A DNA stretch of 64,000 bases from Calycina herbarum (Eukaryota; Ascomycota; Leotiomycetes; Helotiales; Pezizellaceae), in contig LLEY01000132.1 of the NCBI GenBank assembly GCA_001414485.1, forward strand, positions 1 to 64,000, written 5' to 3'. Of the stretch, positions 34,364-45,947 are shown one piece after another (the first letter of the stretch is position 1; every line of letters starts with the position of its first letter). The notes beneath the pieces were generated by a model. The model was given only the letters and a program-made list of their open reading frames with translations. It was not told where the DNA came from and made no database searches. Position numbers and translations under genes: made by a program.

Positions 34364-35469
34364 CCCCTAGGCTGTCGATAGAGGCACGCCAGTGAAGAAG
34401 GATACTTTGGAGAAAAGGGTGGGAAACCAAGGTTGGTGTAGAGATTGGTTTGGTGACACTGACTTGATGGAATTTACTACGAATACAAATTTGAAATTAC
34501 ACTTGTACAGGAAAATACTCCGAGTTAATCTGGCTTGTGTCATAGCTTGGTAGTTCGTGGAGACGGCGCTTCTTCCCTCGCAACTGTTAAGCGGACACCT
34601 TGACCTTGCACCATCGTAGTGCCATTCGACGAGGAAGGAACTCAAGGTCGTTATCTCTAGACCTATCGATCGCGACTTGACCAAAACAGATGGAGCTAGA
34701 ATTTGAGGTCGCCATTTCCTCCCAATTTGCACCTCCACCTATTCACACCCAGGCCGACTGGGGTCGCTCCTTCCTTGGTGAACAGACCCTTTAATACTGA
34801 CTCAGGTCTCAATGGCGACTCGAAATAACTCCTTCTCATCCAGGGCTAACTCTGACGAGAAAATAATCTTGCTTACAGCACACAGTCATCGACTCGCTGT
34901 AGCGGACGGGAGATTCTTCTTTGGCCTGTCCCGTGACATGTTCCCTATGCTTCAATCGTGTGCCTGTCATTACATAACGAAAAATCCGGTGTAGTGTGAA
35001 TCGAATAACTATAGCAGACTATTTTAAACTAGAACCTGTAACTCAAATAAGATTAATAAGAGTGTCTACTATATTTACAACTGCTAAACTAACTATCAAT
35101 ATTCAACACCTCCTCTTTACATGCCTTTGAAATCTGTTTATTTGTAATGAAAGGCTTGAGTTCGAGAAGGTGGCCTATACTCCAAGTTGCTCTCACTTAA
35201 GCCACAGCTTGGTGGTAGGTCGCTCCTTCACTCCCAACGACGCCAGGACCAAGCTCGGCCAATCAACCTCCAACGAACCTCCAATCGCAACTTATGGTCC
35301 CTCCTTCCTAGTTAGCACTTTCGTTCCACATCAAACAACTTGATAATTTGGCAGAATACGGGGATACGTCTTGCTCTCACCACCCATAATGTCCCGGCCA
35401 GACAAAGAAACCGCACGCCAATACAAGCACGACTAAAGTCCGAGCCGTGAAATGGCAACGGGACAATAA
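34364..35469. other. intergenic, nothing recognised
   Basis: No supported gene. Related short stretches (GGTCGCTCCTTC) occur near 34764 and 35218, which suggests a partial duplication. Confidence 0.35.
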
Positions 35470-35865
35470 ATGAATTCTCAGCAGTTATCGCCCAGAAAAT
35501 GGAACTATTTCGAGATCCCCGCCAGCCTAATAGTCTTACACAACGAGACTTGTAAGGTGTATACCCACCTGGTGGAAGCTCTAATCCTACCACTCATCGC
35601 AACAGCCGTCATACAGGTTCCCTCCGAGCCTCAATACCTGAACGTCTCGGGAGCAGACTATGCCATGTTCGAAAGCTTCTTTTGTTCAGAGTGTTTTTGT
35701 TCAGAGTGTTGTTTAATCCACAGAGCTACTTACTACATAGTGGGGTCCCACTCGCGTAGCGTAGAACAGTTCTGGCATCGAACGGATCTTCATCGCGCAG
35801 GCCAAAGGTTAATAATTTCCGAAATATATTTGCAGCCGACCGCATTCTCGATGGAGGCTTATTAA
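35470..35865 (+). pseudogene. PAQR/hemolysin-III-type membrane protein fragment
   Basis: The 131-codon frame contains the PAQR-family motif LHNETCKVYTHLVEALILPL and the later block HSRSVEQFWHRTDL that matches the start of the next helix region. The N-terminal cytosolic part and the last helices with the catalytic-type His residues are missing, and the frame ends after degenerate sequence. A 15-bp tandem duplication (TTTTGTTCAGAGTGT twice, near 35680-35710) inserts SECFCSEC. This is a truncated copy; intact PAQR proteins are seven-helix receptors or ceramidase-like enzymes. Confidence 0.55.
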
Positions 35866-36704
35866 AGCGTTAATAATCGTTTACTCGCAATGAGTACTCG
35901 TAAGATTGTGGGTATACATATAGGTTAGTGTTTTTTGTTATATATGAGGAGGACTACGGCATTAGAAGGCTGGTACTGAATTGTATGGCAACTTGAAATA
36001 TTTCTAGTTAGTATGAAATAATCATAGTACAATTTTCTAGGACAAGAATCCATTTGGTCTCAATACAAACTAACGGACTACATTCTGGCTCCATAAATAT
36101 ATGCTGAGAACATTCTCACGTCCAAATCTTCAAAACTTGGTTTTGTTCAAGGTAATGTAAAACGGCTGTTTCGGGAAGAAATTGATTTGGAATTCGGATT
36201 TTTCCCTGAAGCGGACAGTCTGAAGCCGCCAACATTTGTTAGCCTAAACGGTTGATTGTATATCTCTTCGGCCCACTTTCCGATTGGTGCCAATGGATAT
36301 CTCCAGAAAGGGTTTCAAAAAATGAGAACAAACGACCCTGCAAATGGGGTATTCTTTTTTTTGACGGTATGCATTTTTGGGGATGGGAGGGAAGCGAATT
36401 TAGAGCATTCATCAATGTGGTGGCACGAGGCAGTATTGTTTCTCTAAACGAGCATGTTAATATATTAATTCATAACAGCGTCTGTTATTGGGAAGAAATA
36501 AACTTTACGATTCGTCGGTTCGGGAAAGGATTGCGGGGTACATCAAGTGATATGTGACCGAAGTCTGGATATTTTCCGGCTGGCTGGCGGTCTCGACGTA
36601 TCTTTGAGATAGAACACTTCAATATACCATAAAATTTCGAACTCTTCTCTTCCCTCTCTCCATGTAACCATTTACCAACTTTATCCCAGCTTGAGTCCTT
36701 TATT
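35866..36704. other. intergenic, nothing recognised
   Basis: Short open stretches on both strands without domains. It contains the promoter side of the GH7-like gene. Confidence 0.4.
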
Positions 36705-38204
36705 ATGTATCCTTTCGTCTCAATCCTCTTGAGTTCACTTTCACCCCTCGCGAAGTGCCAAAAATATGCAACTTTCCAACCGGAAATACACCCACCCATG
36801 AGCTGGGAAGCATGCACCAAAACAGGTTGTGTCAAGCAAAACGGTTCTCTCACTTTTGACGCGAATTGGAGATGGGTTCATAAATACGCCAATAATTCAT
36901 ACACCAATTGCTTTACCGATGGGAAATGGATCGAGAAGGATTATCCTAATGGGACGTTGTGTGCCAATGATGAAACTTGTACCGAGTTATGCGCCATCGA
37001 CGGCTCTTCTTATAAAGAGATGGGTGTCAAGCCCATTAACGACTCAATCACGTAAGTGTAATTCTCTCTCAAATGGACGAAGACTAATTTCTGAAGTTTG
37101 AAATATGTAAACCTTATGGATTATTCCATGTTCAAGGGCTCTCGCCTGTTTATGATGGGGTCCGACGATACCTCATATCAAATGTTCAAGCTTCTCAATC
37201 GCGAAATTAGTTTCGAAGTTGATGTCTCGAAATTACCGTGTGGAATTAGTGCAAACATAAACTTCCTGGCAATGGACGAAGATGGTGGGATGGCCCGATA
37301 TCCCGAGAACAAAGCGGGTGCAAGATTTGGAACTGGATATTGTGATGCGAGCTGTGGAAAGAATTTACGTTTCGTGAATGGTATAGTAGGTCTCCTTCGG
37401 GAATTGAAAGATACTGAGGTGACTAATTGGTCGTGAAAGGCAAATGTAAGAAACTGGACTACCTTCCCAGATTTTAGATCAACGGACGATGCAGAATCTG
37501 GGATTGGACTTCGTGGCTCTTGTTGTCCTCACGTGGTAGCTTTCACGGGAAACGCGATCTCCTCCTCATTCGGAATACACCCCTGCGCTTCGATATCCCA
37601 AACACAATGCTTGGAAGATTTCTGTGGCGGTATTGACTCACCCCAGTCAGCTGTTAAATGCTCAAGTTGCGATGACGATGGTTGTGCTTTCAACCCGTAT
37701 CGGCTTGGTGACACTGGATATTATGGAATTGGAGGGAAAGGAGTTGATACTGGCAAGCCGTTCACGGTTGTAACGCAGTTCCTCACAAATAATGGAACAG
37801 ATTCTGGTTCAATCGTTGAAATAAAACCTTTCTATTCACAAAATGGTACCAAAATCCCAAACTCGTCATCGAAAATTGAGGAGCTGCCAGGTGACTCGAT
37901 CACTTCTTCTTTTTGTACCAAACAAAAGGTAGCATTTGCGGAAAGGAAAATATTTGACAAATTCGGTGGAATGGAGAGGATCACGGAGGTACTAAAGAAA
38001 GGCCTGGTAATGTCATTAGGTGTTTTGGATGATAGGAGAAACGGTATGTTGGGGCTAGATGGCATATTAGGCGAAGGTAAAGGGGCGGAAAGGGGAACAT
38101 GCCCCACTCCTGCTATGAATCCCCAAGATTTAGTTGCAAGTTCGAGGTCTGCAAGTGCGAAGTTTGGGAGAATCAGAGTTGGTGAGATCGGTAGTACTGT
38201 ATGA
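36705..38204 (+). pseudogene. GH7 cellobiohydrolase/endoglucanase relative lacking catalytic acids
   Basis: Exon 1 (36705-37051) gives a signal peptide and the GH7 start (TFQPEIHPPMSWEACTKTGC, LCANDETCTELCAIDG). After a 45-nt intron exon 2 (37097-37380) gives MFKLLNREISFEVDVSKLPC and AGARFGTGYCDASCGKNL. A 59-nt intron follows, then a stop and a frame change near 37475-37490; the frame used from there to 38204 holds the rest (CAFNPYRLGDTGYYG, KPFTVVTQF, GTCPTPAMNPQDL, IRVGEIGSTV). Normal GH7 enzymes have E-x-D-x-x-E just after the GSCC block (37522-37533). Here that place reads PHVVAFTGNAIS, so all three carboxylates are gone. It cannot cleave cellulose by the usual mechanism. Confidence 0.8.
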
Positions 38205-38487
38205 GAAAACCCCGTGCTGCAAACCCCTTTGTTCTGTGGTGGTGAATTACTTGGCTGGATGTGAGTAATAGGAGGTATATATTCCAGGAATGCAAGATTG
38301 TAAAGAGTGAGGCAAACAAATTCCATGTGAATCGAATATTACTCTCTCAACTCAATTCATGGTACTCAAACGGTGGAAAATTTCTAATGACAGGCTACTT
38401 TGCGTCAACTTACACCCGGCAATTTTAAATGCCAGGTAGCCCTCCTTCAATATTCTTTGATTCGTCTCAGTTCGTCGTCCCACTCTC

Positions 38488-38691
38488 ATGTCACCCGCCA
38501 AGTTACATAAACCTGTTCCATCAACCGACCCCAAAATGCACTCGGCATCGGCAACATTGTACATCGAAGAAAAGACCATACATGTCATTTTCAATGATGT
38601 TCCAAAGCCTCCGAAGTATCATGGAAGAACAGCACCACCGAGACGATTCTTACACAAATCTGCCGCTGCACGGCATGTCGACGACCAATAA
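38488..38691 (+). CDS. small hypothetical protein
   Basis: Open frame of 67 residues (MSPAKLHKPVPSTDPK, then SATLYIEEKTIHVIFNDV, ending AAARHVDDQ). Codon choice and the alternating hydrophobic pattern look coding. It might be one exon of a larger gene whose other exons I did not find. Function unknown. Confidence 0.35.
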   Translation: MSPAKLHKPVPSTDPKMHSASATLYIEEKTIHVIFNDVPKPPKYHGRTAPPRRFLHKSAAARHVDDQ

Positions 38692-39114
38692 AGCGCTTTG
38701 TGGAACAAATACCACGAATCAATGAAAGGGACAGTGGCCAAGACTTGCGCAGATAGCATCGGATGGAAAAGAAGAATGCACATGTTGAGAATGAGAGCTA
38801 TGGAGTCAATTCCGGAGGAGTGTTAGGCAAGCACTGGAGGATATGAGATTACGTCGCTGGGCAATTTGATATATTAAGGGTACACATATTTGTTGCAGCC
38901 TCAATCAATGAGGCGAGATGAACCAGCCGTCACTGGGTTTGGTCGGATAATGTATAGAGGATCTAGGACTAGGGTTAGATCTTTACATATTCGGAATGTT
39001 AGGGTTATGCCTACTGTATTTCCATTTTCAGCCGTCTATCATGTTTTCGCCTGCGTTCACACACCCCCTTTCATTTCAAGTCCAACTTTGTCACTCCTTG
39101 TTTTCAGCGATATC

Positions 39115-39465
39115 TCACTTCCCAGTACCCCAGTCCAACCCAGACTCCCGCCTCTGCTTCGGATTCAATCTCAATCTTCCCCCTTTCCATTCTCTCGCTA
39201 ACGCCGCAGCGCAATGCGAAGGATCGTAAATGCATTGCCGACAGTGTTCGTGTCCACACTCCATACAGGATAAATCCTCCGTACGTCGACCGTTTAGCGA
39301 CGTGGTGGGAAGGCATTCGCAACAGATCCAACAGTATGACCACGGTGCACCTGTGTCTATTGTTGATGTCGCTTTAGAGTTTCCAGTTGCATCATAATCG
39401 TCGTCTTTGGGTTCGTGTTTAGTGAAAGATAAGGATAATGCTTTATCTTTGTATGTTGTGCTCAT
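39115..39465 (-). CDS. cysteine-rich zinc-binding-type small protein A
   Basis: From ATG 39465 the frame gives 116 residues. A C-terminal cluster (YCWICCECLPTTSL...DLSCMECGHEHCRQCIYD) has four CxxC/CxxH-like pairs, which fit a small zinc ribbon or RING-like fold. The open frame extends 48 codons upstream without a better start. A neighbour with the same cysteine plan lies at 39820-40272. The function is unknown, but fungal proteins of this plan are usually small and uncharacterised. Confidence 0.6.
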   Translation of the reverse strand: MSTTYKDKALSLSFTKHEPKDDDYDATGNSKATSTIDTGAPWSYCWICCECLPTTSLNGRRTEDLSCMECGHEHCRQCIYDPSHCAAALAREWKGGRLRLNPKQRRESGLDWGTGK

Positions 39466-39819
39466 AGTTTTAGATCCCGCGAATCGGATGTTTTGAAACC
39501 TTCGAGATGAATTTTGTTTTGTTATGAGAAAATTGGAGACTGCTGATGAGCGCGATATAGTCTTTGAGCTCGAAGCCTGCCATTCATGAATTACGATGTG
39601 AGAATGCAAGATCCGCTAATGGATGAAGTGATGTGAATAACCTCAAATGAACCGCAACCTCTATTTAAGAAACTCATCTTGCACTAACAAATCACGAATC
39701 AGAGAAGAAATATTACAAGCCAAAAGAAGGGGGATCATGAAAATAAATCCCGCTACTCCTAATTGATTCGCAAGGCAGTCCCAATTTCGTCTCGTCCTTC
39801 CACCCTTACTTCTCAAAGG

Positions 39820-40272
39820 TCACACGTTTCCCTTCCCCCTCATCACAAGAGACATCTCCTCTTCTCTTTGCTCTCCTTTATCAGGCTTTCCTTCAGAAAC
39901 CGAACGTTGAGTACATCCGGAACAATATTTATGTCTACACTTCTCACAAGAAGCGTCACTCGGAATATGAGATCGGACATACGGATTGCCAGCTGTAGCA
40001 CACTCACAACAAGTCCAGTTGTACTTCACAGGTCTTGTACCGGGTGGTTCGATGACTTTTTTCCAATCACATTCTGCGCAAAAAATATGGCCACATCCAG
40101 AACATGAATCATCGTTGTCGGGACGGAGGAATGCGTCGAATGGTGCACTTGCCGACTGGCAGGCACAGCATGTTGAGTATTGCTTTTCGGTTGGTCTATT
40201 TTTCTTGGATTTGTGGAGCCAATCGTCGAATTCTTTCTTGCTTGAGTTGTTGGAAGGTGTTGAATTATTCAT
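39820..40272 (-). CDS. cysteine-rich zinc-binding-type small protein B
   Basis: A 150-residue frame (MNNSTPSNNSSKKEFDDWL) with two zinc-type clusters: CCACQ..SCSGCGHIFCAECDW and WTCCECATAGNP...SCEKCRHKYCSGC. The second has the same order and spacing as the cluster in the gene at 39115-39465, on the same strand about 350 bp away, so the two are probably tandem duplicates, with one cluster lost in A or gained in B. No catalytic motif was seen. Confidence 0.65.
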   Translation of the reverse strand: MNNSTPSNNSSKKEFDDWLHKSKKNRPTEKQYSTCCACQSASAPFDAFLRPDNDDSCSGCGHIFCAECDWKKVIEPPGTRPVKYNWTCCECATAGNPYVRSHIPSDASCEKCRHKYCSGCTQRSVSEGKPDKGEQREEEMSLVMRGKGNV

Positions 40273-40870
40273 GATTGTGGGTTTTTGGGGCTGGAACCTT
40301 TGCTGTGCAGTCAGGTTGAGTTTCGCTTTGATGAGTGATGAAGAATGTATTGAGTTACCAGGGGATGACTTCGAACTTTATATTAATCCTGATGGGTGAT
40401 TCGCCTCAGCCTGGACAAAGAAACGAAACGAAAAGTGCTGCATTAGCACAGGGAATCAGCAACGGCGCAAAACATATTTGGGAAGATGACTACCATCCAG
40501 CCACAAGAGAAAATTCCCCATGCCTTTTGGTTCCACGGCGATCTATTGACTGACATTTAGAAGCAAACAAACTCGTGTAAGTTGACCACTTAGAATGTTT
40601 CGCACCTGAAAGTCCCATCATACCATAGAACACCATTTCTCGTTTGAAGAGAAGGAATTCCGAAGATACCATTGTGACTGCAAACTACCAGGGGGAGCAC
40701 CTCATAGTACAATAAATCACTGACTTCAAAATGCCAAAGAAAAAATCACGGTATTACAAGGAAAGTGTATAAATATGAGAAAGCAATCCGCCAGAACAAT
40801 TCCCTGAACTCCCCAAACTACCCCAAACCTGCAAGACATCGATACATCTCTTACGACCCAGACGCTCTTC
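40273..40870. other. intergenic with a coding-like fragment
   Basis: A polar open stretch on the plus strand at 40399-40553 (QPGQRNETKSAALAQGISNG) looks coding but has no partner exon I could find. No gene is called. Confidence 0.3.
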
Positions 40871-41698
40871 ATGCCTCGTCTACTTGGAAAAGTTCGAGAG
40901 ATTCCGCTTGGTGATTATTTAAGCGAAACCTCCGCAGACGGAAACGAGAACAATATGAGTTCCTCGCCTAGAAATGCTTTCGAAATCCATCGCCATTCTC
41001 ATGATGCTGGAGATTTAAGCGATCACCCATCAAATGAAAACACTACCGACAGCACTTCAAACAACCAAGGACAGCTTTGGTGTCCAGCACCCCAAATCTC
41101 TTCTCCAGGATCCTTTCCGGGATCCCCAATCTCGGCGAAAATCCACTCAATAAACCACATCCACACTCCCACCAAAACACCGACACCAACCTCCAAAAGC
41201 CCTCCTCCCCCACCTCCCACGCGCCGATCAGAGTCTTCATCGAAACTCAGTAGCCCTGCCTCTCCAACAACAGAAACCCATGAACGGGTAAGATTTATAA
41301 CCCTGACATCACCAGCCGAGCCCACAATCCCCATCCCCGTAAAAATCCCTACCAACAATCCTCACCCTCGCCTCTCAAAGACATCAATTGCCCAAGAGGT
41401 TCGTACACAGATCCCGGCATCAGGTACTAAGTACTCGCCTTCTTCTGAACAAATTGCCGAGGAGACTGATCCAGTTAAAACCACCACCACCTCTCACTCC
41501 ACCACCTCGCAATCTACTACCGTGCGGCATTCCCGAGCTGATGCTCCACGACAAGACACCACACGGGGTTTTTTGTTGGAGGTTCGAGATATTGAGATCT
41601 TGCTCTTTAGTCTCATTGTGTTACTTACCATCCACCTCGGGTGTGAGATTGCGAGGAGAGGGGAGAGGGAGACTCTTGTTTTGGTTGTTAGACCTTAA
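40871..41698 (+). CDS. tail-anchored low-complexity protein
   Basis: Single exon, 275 residues, from MPRLLGKVREIPLGDYL. The body is Ser/Thr/Pro-rich and disordered, with a run of six prolines (SPPPPPPTRR) near residue 116. Near the C-terminus one hydrophobic helix (IEILLFSLIVLLTIHLGC) is followed by a short basic tail, which fits a tail-anchored membrane protein. No domain recognised. Confidence 0.6.
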   Translation: MPRLLGKVREIPLGDYLSETSADGNENNMSSSPRNAFEIHRHSHDAGDLSDHPSNENTTDSTSNNQGQLWCPAPQISSPGSFPGSPISAKIHSINHIHTPTKTPTPTSKSPPPPPPTRRSESSSKLSSPASPTTETHERVRFITLTSPAEPTIPIPVKIPTNNPHPRLSKTSIAQEVRTQIPASGTKYSPSSEQIAEETDPVKTTTTSHSTTSQSTTVRHSRADAPRQDTTRGFLLEVRDIEILLFSLIVLLTIHLGCEIARRGERETLVLVVRP

Positions 41699-42039
41699 AA
41701 GGGCGGTATAAGAGAACCGAGAGAATTGTAGGAAAGAATAGATGAAAGGGAGGGATTTGAAAGAGGTATATGTAAAGCATGGCGAGTATAGATGTCAGAG
41801 AGTTATGTGGCTACTGGGATATTGTAAGTTTGAGTCGTTAGATGAGATAGATAGACGAGGAGGAATTGATCGATGTTTTTTGTATTTCCAGCTCTTGAGA
41901 GGCATTGGCAACTGTGATGTCTTTAGTAAGACTTCCAGCATATATCCATAACCAGTCTGCTCCGATAAATCTGCATATTTAGCTTTGGCAACGATAAATG
42001 GGCCTAGCTCAAACAAGCAATGCACTGCTGAATTTCCAG

Positions 42040-43909
42040 CTAACCTTCCTCTTCACTCCCATTCTCCTCCGAACCCCTACTACTCCCACCCATCTCAGAC
42101 CCCAAACTCTTGCCCACCCTCTTCTTTCTAGGTTTCTTATCCATACCCCTCCACCCTCTCTTAACAGGTCTAAGATATCCATCAACATGAACCGCCCCTT
42201 CAACCTCCTCATCACTAGCAACATCGAACCCCGCGGCTTCCTCCCTACTCATCTCATGAACACTTCTCAAATGAGTCGTAAGATGTAACTGATCTTTGAA
42301 CCCGTTTTCTTCCGTACAATCCTTCACCGGACAAAGATAACTACCAGAAAATACATCGCGAAGGGGTTTAACACCCGCTGTCTGAGAACCTTTAGAATCA
42401 GAGATATCTGCTTGGGCATCGAAGTCAGGAATCAAATCAGGTTGATATGCCGTTTCCATAATTGAATTCTCATCAAAGAATGGAGCTTCAACTAAAGTCC
42501 TAACCACCATCCCCTCCCCAAAAATATCCGCACACCTCTGCATCGCCCTCTTAACAACATCCTCAGGAAACCCCGCAAGCGCCGCAGTCCCAATAACCTC
42601 ACTCCAATCTCTCAACCCCAACCTCTTCTGATGATTCTCAGCCGCAAGCACAGACTCCGCTCTATTCTTCCTTGGGGTAACGGGTCCCTTGGAAGGAGAT
42701 TTCGAAGGCGACTTCGTAGGTGATTTCCTCAGCGCAAAAGCAGGAAGAGGTTTCTTCTGCTTTCGAGCGATACGGATGAAATAGTCTTGCTCGGTTTCTC
42801 CGTCGAGAACGGGATATTGAATTGGTTGACGGCCGCGTCGGGAACCTGTTGTGCTGTTTTTGCGACGGATGAAGTCCCCGGGGCTTTTGGGTTCGATGCT
42901 GGGTTCTTCTTGGCGTTCGCGATGGACTAGGTTGTGGATTTCAAATTTGCGTAGTCTTCCTATACCATTTTTGGTTGGTGATTTACTGGTGGATCTGTTG
43001 AAATTTGATTCGTTATCAATGTCTGCTTCTGCATATCGACGACATGTTGCTCGTGCATGGTGTAGAGCAATCAGTACTGCATCTAATTTCTCCATCGAAT
43101 ACCGAACACTAGGTCGTAAAAGCTCCGCAGATTTCTCATCATCCGCAGAAACGACCGGTTTTAGATATGTAGTCGTAGGCGCCTGGCTTCCTTCCTTAAC
43201 CCTCACTTCAGTATTATCCTCACGATAGCCACCATCCTCGGATTCCTCGTCTTCATCCCCAGAACCGGGCTGATTTTCGTCTCCAATATCCTCGTCTCTC
43301 CCCCATTCCCTCCTCTCAAATTTCTCTTTCGAGAATCTTAGACTCGTAGCCGTAAGAACGTCTTCTAAAAGCCTACTAGCTTTCTCCCTCCCCCTCTCCT
43401 CCTTCCGAAAAGTATGTCCCTCATACCCATCCGCCTCTTTCTCACCATTCTCCTCTCCCTCCCTAGGAACTTCGCCAGCAGGTAATGGCCAAGCCGTCCA
43501 GCTCTTTGGCGGTAAAAAGGGTTCGTCGTGATCGGTATCAACCGGATTCTCGCTCTACCCCAATTAGCCCAATGTCGATCAACCCAATGCCAATCCTACG
43601 TACAGGCTGGCCCCTCCTATTCCCCTCCACCAACTCCCTCCCCCTCCTCCTCAACGCAAAAGAATTATACAAATGCGTACTCAAATCCCGATTCCTAAGT
43701 GCCTCCAAAGAAGCCGCAAGTCCCCTTTCTTGTTCCGTGAGACTCAGCCATGTCGAAGAAGGCCCTGTCCAGCGATTTGGTCTTTCTTCGTCTTCCTCGT
43801 CCTCGTCAGAGAAATCAGGATCTTCGGCGCGGCCCTCGAGGGAATCTGCGTCTTCGGTATTGTGCGCCGGGGGAGGAGGAGATGAGGGATTGTATATGGA
43901 GGAGGACAT
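42040..43909 (-). CDS. Rrn9-like RNA polymerase I transcription factor
   Basis: Exon 1 (43909-43604) and exon 2 (43554-42040) are joined by a 49-nt intron and give 606 residues. Exon 1 ends in a block very like the Rrn9 domain (WTGPSSTWLSLTEQERGLA, LRNRDLSTHLYNSFALRRRG). Rrn9 is part of the upstream activation factor that recruits RNA polymerase I to rDNA. The middle has SPTKSPSKSPSK-type basic repeats, and a possible C2H2-like element lies near the C-terminus (YLCPVKDC...THLRSVHEMS), followed by a basic/acidic tail. The assignment rests on the one domain; the rest is specific to this lineage. Confidence 0.65.
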
Positions 43910-44965
43910 CTTCGTTATGGTGTTTGGGTTGCCATTGGGGTAGATTTTCGGGGACGTGATTTTCTGCCGCGGGGTACAGGGATTCGACTCCACGCTTAAA
44001 GGGGGGGGGGGATGGGCTAGACTTGTTTGGGAATGACAACACTAAGAATTGAGACTAATTTCTATACTAATATTTATGGCGGCAAAATTTAACTTTAGTC
44101 CATTAGCTTTTCACAATCAAATTACTCTCTCCAAATTATAATATTTCCCATCATAAACGACAACCCAATCACCAAATTAGTGATCTCACGATCAGCCTAT
44201 AAGCACCCACTTAGTGAATTACTATATGACATCTATTATCACCCCCTCACCTAATCATCTTCCCCCTCAATCTCAGCCTCAATGACTAAGATATTAAGCC
44301 CCCGCCAACGACCCAAGCCCCAAACTACTCACACACCAAAACAAACACCAGATGCGATCCGGTCCACAATCCACCGAGACGGAGCACTAGTTTACGCATC
44401 TTCAGAGACAACTTGATAAACAATCAAGTCCATTACAACAAGCGGCCGAAGCTGTCAACTTAATCAAACAAGACCAACACCACCGAGAGGAGTGAAGACC
44501 ACGGAAGACCACATCCCAGCGTCATCCATCCGCAGGCTGGACTTGGAATAAGTTTACCTACCTCGGATTTCCGATTACTTCCCCACACTCATATCCATCC
44601 ATACTCTCACATATTCCCACCTTGACAGGTTATTCAAGTGAGAGAGCTTTTGCGAAAGCATTCATTCTCTCCGTTCCGTCCTTTCGTTCTTTTCTTTTCA
44701 AGTCTGTTGGCTTGTCATCACATTCGTTTCCTATCTTGGTGGGCGTTGCGAATGTCGTTTTCCTCTTTCTATCGACACGGCAAGAGAAGAGTATTGGAGG
44801 CGTAGTTGTGAGCTGGCTCGAGAGAGGACTTTTGAATATCAGAGAAGCATCCACGATCAAGGGGACCTATTTTCGCAGAGAGAGGGTCGGTCATCCCAGC
44901 TCGTTTTCGAGGGAGGCGTATTCCTATCAAGTCACAGTAGATCTGTACCGAGAAGAACAGCCAAC
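43910..44965. other. promoter region between divergent genes
   Basis: Between the Rrn9-like gene (minus) and the gene at 44966 (plus). It contains a G-run at 43999-44010, an AT-rich part near 44040-44260 and a pyrimidine-rich stretch near 44570-44700. Open stretches here lack support. Confidence 0.4.
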
Positions 44966-45700
44966 ATGTCTACCCAAACAAAGTCCGACGTCCACAGCCC
45001 CTTTCCAAAGAACCGAGGACACCAAAGACCAGTAGCCGAGTCTTGTACCTCATCAGCAACATGGATCCACGTCCCAGCAGCCCAAAAACTAGAACCAAAC
45101 TCTGGAAACTCATCAACGCCATGGGTACACAGTCCCACAATCATTACGCCAAAGGACTTGCAAGTCTTTGACGAACAACCTGGGTCGGACCCAGAAACCA
45201 CAACATCCAAAAAGAGAGCAAGAGTAGACTCAGGAGTCTCCCTCTCCAGCATCTCCTCCCTCTTTAAAATCCATCACCTCAAGGGCTCCAAACCAACCTC
45301 AAGATCGAGTACGATAACATCGAAATCCTCGGTATGTTCAACCACGAATATAACAGTATCTTCAATATCCACAGCACCCGAGGAGTCAACTGTGCAACCA
45401 AAGAAAGTCAAGTTCGCAGCGGAAACCGAGACACAATTGGAAAGATTCCACCGACAACCACAAGCGCGCCATAAGGTGATCAATGACCAAATCAGAGCTC
45501 ATCGCGGGAAAGAGAGAGCACGGAACCAGAGGGCCGAGGAAATGTTGCGAGTATGTAGGCAGCATAAGAAGATGTCGGAGAAGAAGTTGAGGAAGGCTGT
45601 GAGAGAGAATATGGTTATGGACAAGGGCACGAGGATGATGCGGTTCAAGAGATGGGTCAGAGGCGTGTTTATTGGTGACCATAAGAGAGGTAGTCAATGA
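44966..45700 (+). CDS. basic, low-complexity hypothetical protein
   Basis: Single exon, 244 residues from MSTQTKSDVHSPFPKN. The first 150 residues are Ser/Thr-rich. The last 90 are basic and helical (RHKVINDQIRAHRGKERAR, EEMLRVCRQHKKMSEKKLRK). A possible nuclear signal KKRARVDSG lies near residue 73. No domain recognised; convergent with the Gab1 gene, 247 bp apart. Confidence 0.6.
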   Translation: MSTQTKSDVHSPFPKNRGHQRPVAESCTSSATWIHVPAAQKLEPNSGNSSTPWVHSPTIITPKDLQVFDEQPGSDPETTTSKKRARVDSGVSLSSISSLFKIHHLKGSKPTSRSSTITSKSSVCSTTNITVSSISTAPEESTVQPKKVKFAAETETQLERFHRQPQARHKVINDQIRAHRGKERARNQRAEEMLRVCRQHKKMSEKKLRKAVRENMVMDKGTRMMRFKRWVRGVFIGDHKRGSQ

Positions 45701-45947
45701 GATGTTGAGGTCCAGATGAGTATCTTTTGAGAAAGAACATTTTATCACTGGCTGTGATGATATGATGACGGCCTGGAGACACGGTGTTATGGGAGAATTT
45801 CGGTTTCGGCGCAAGTGGAATGTTTTGTTTTGGAGCTTGGTGTACCGTTGCATAGGCAGTAGGACATAAACCCGCCTGATTTGGAATATGATTTTTATTT
45901 ATTATTTTATCTTCGAACTGCGCGTGATAATCCTTAGGGCAGCAGTA

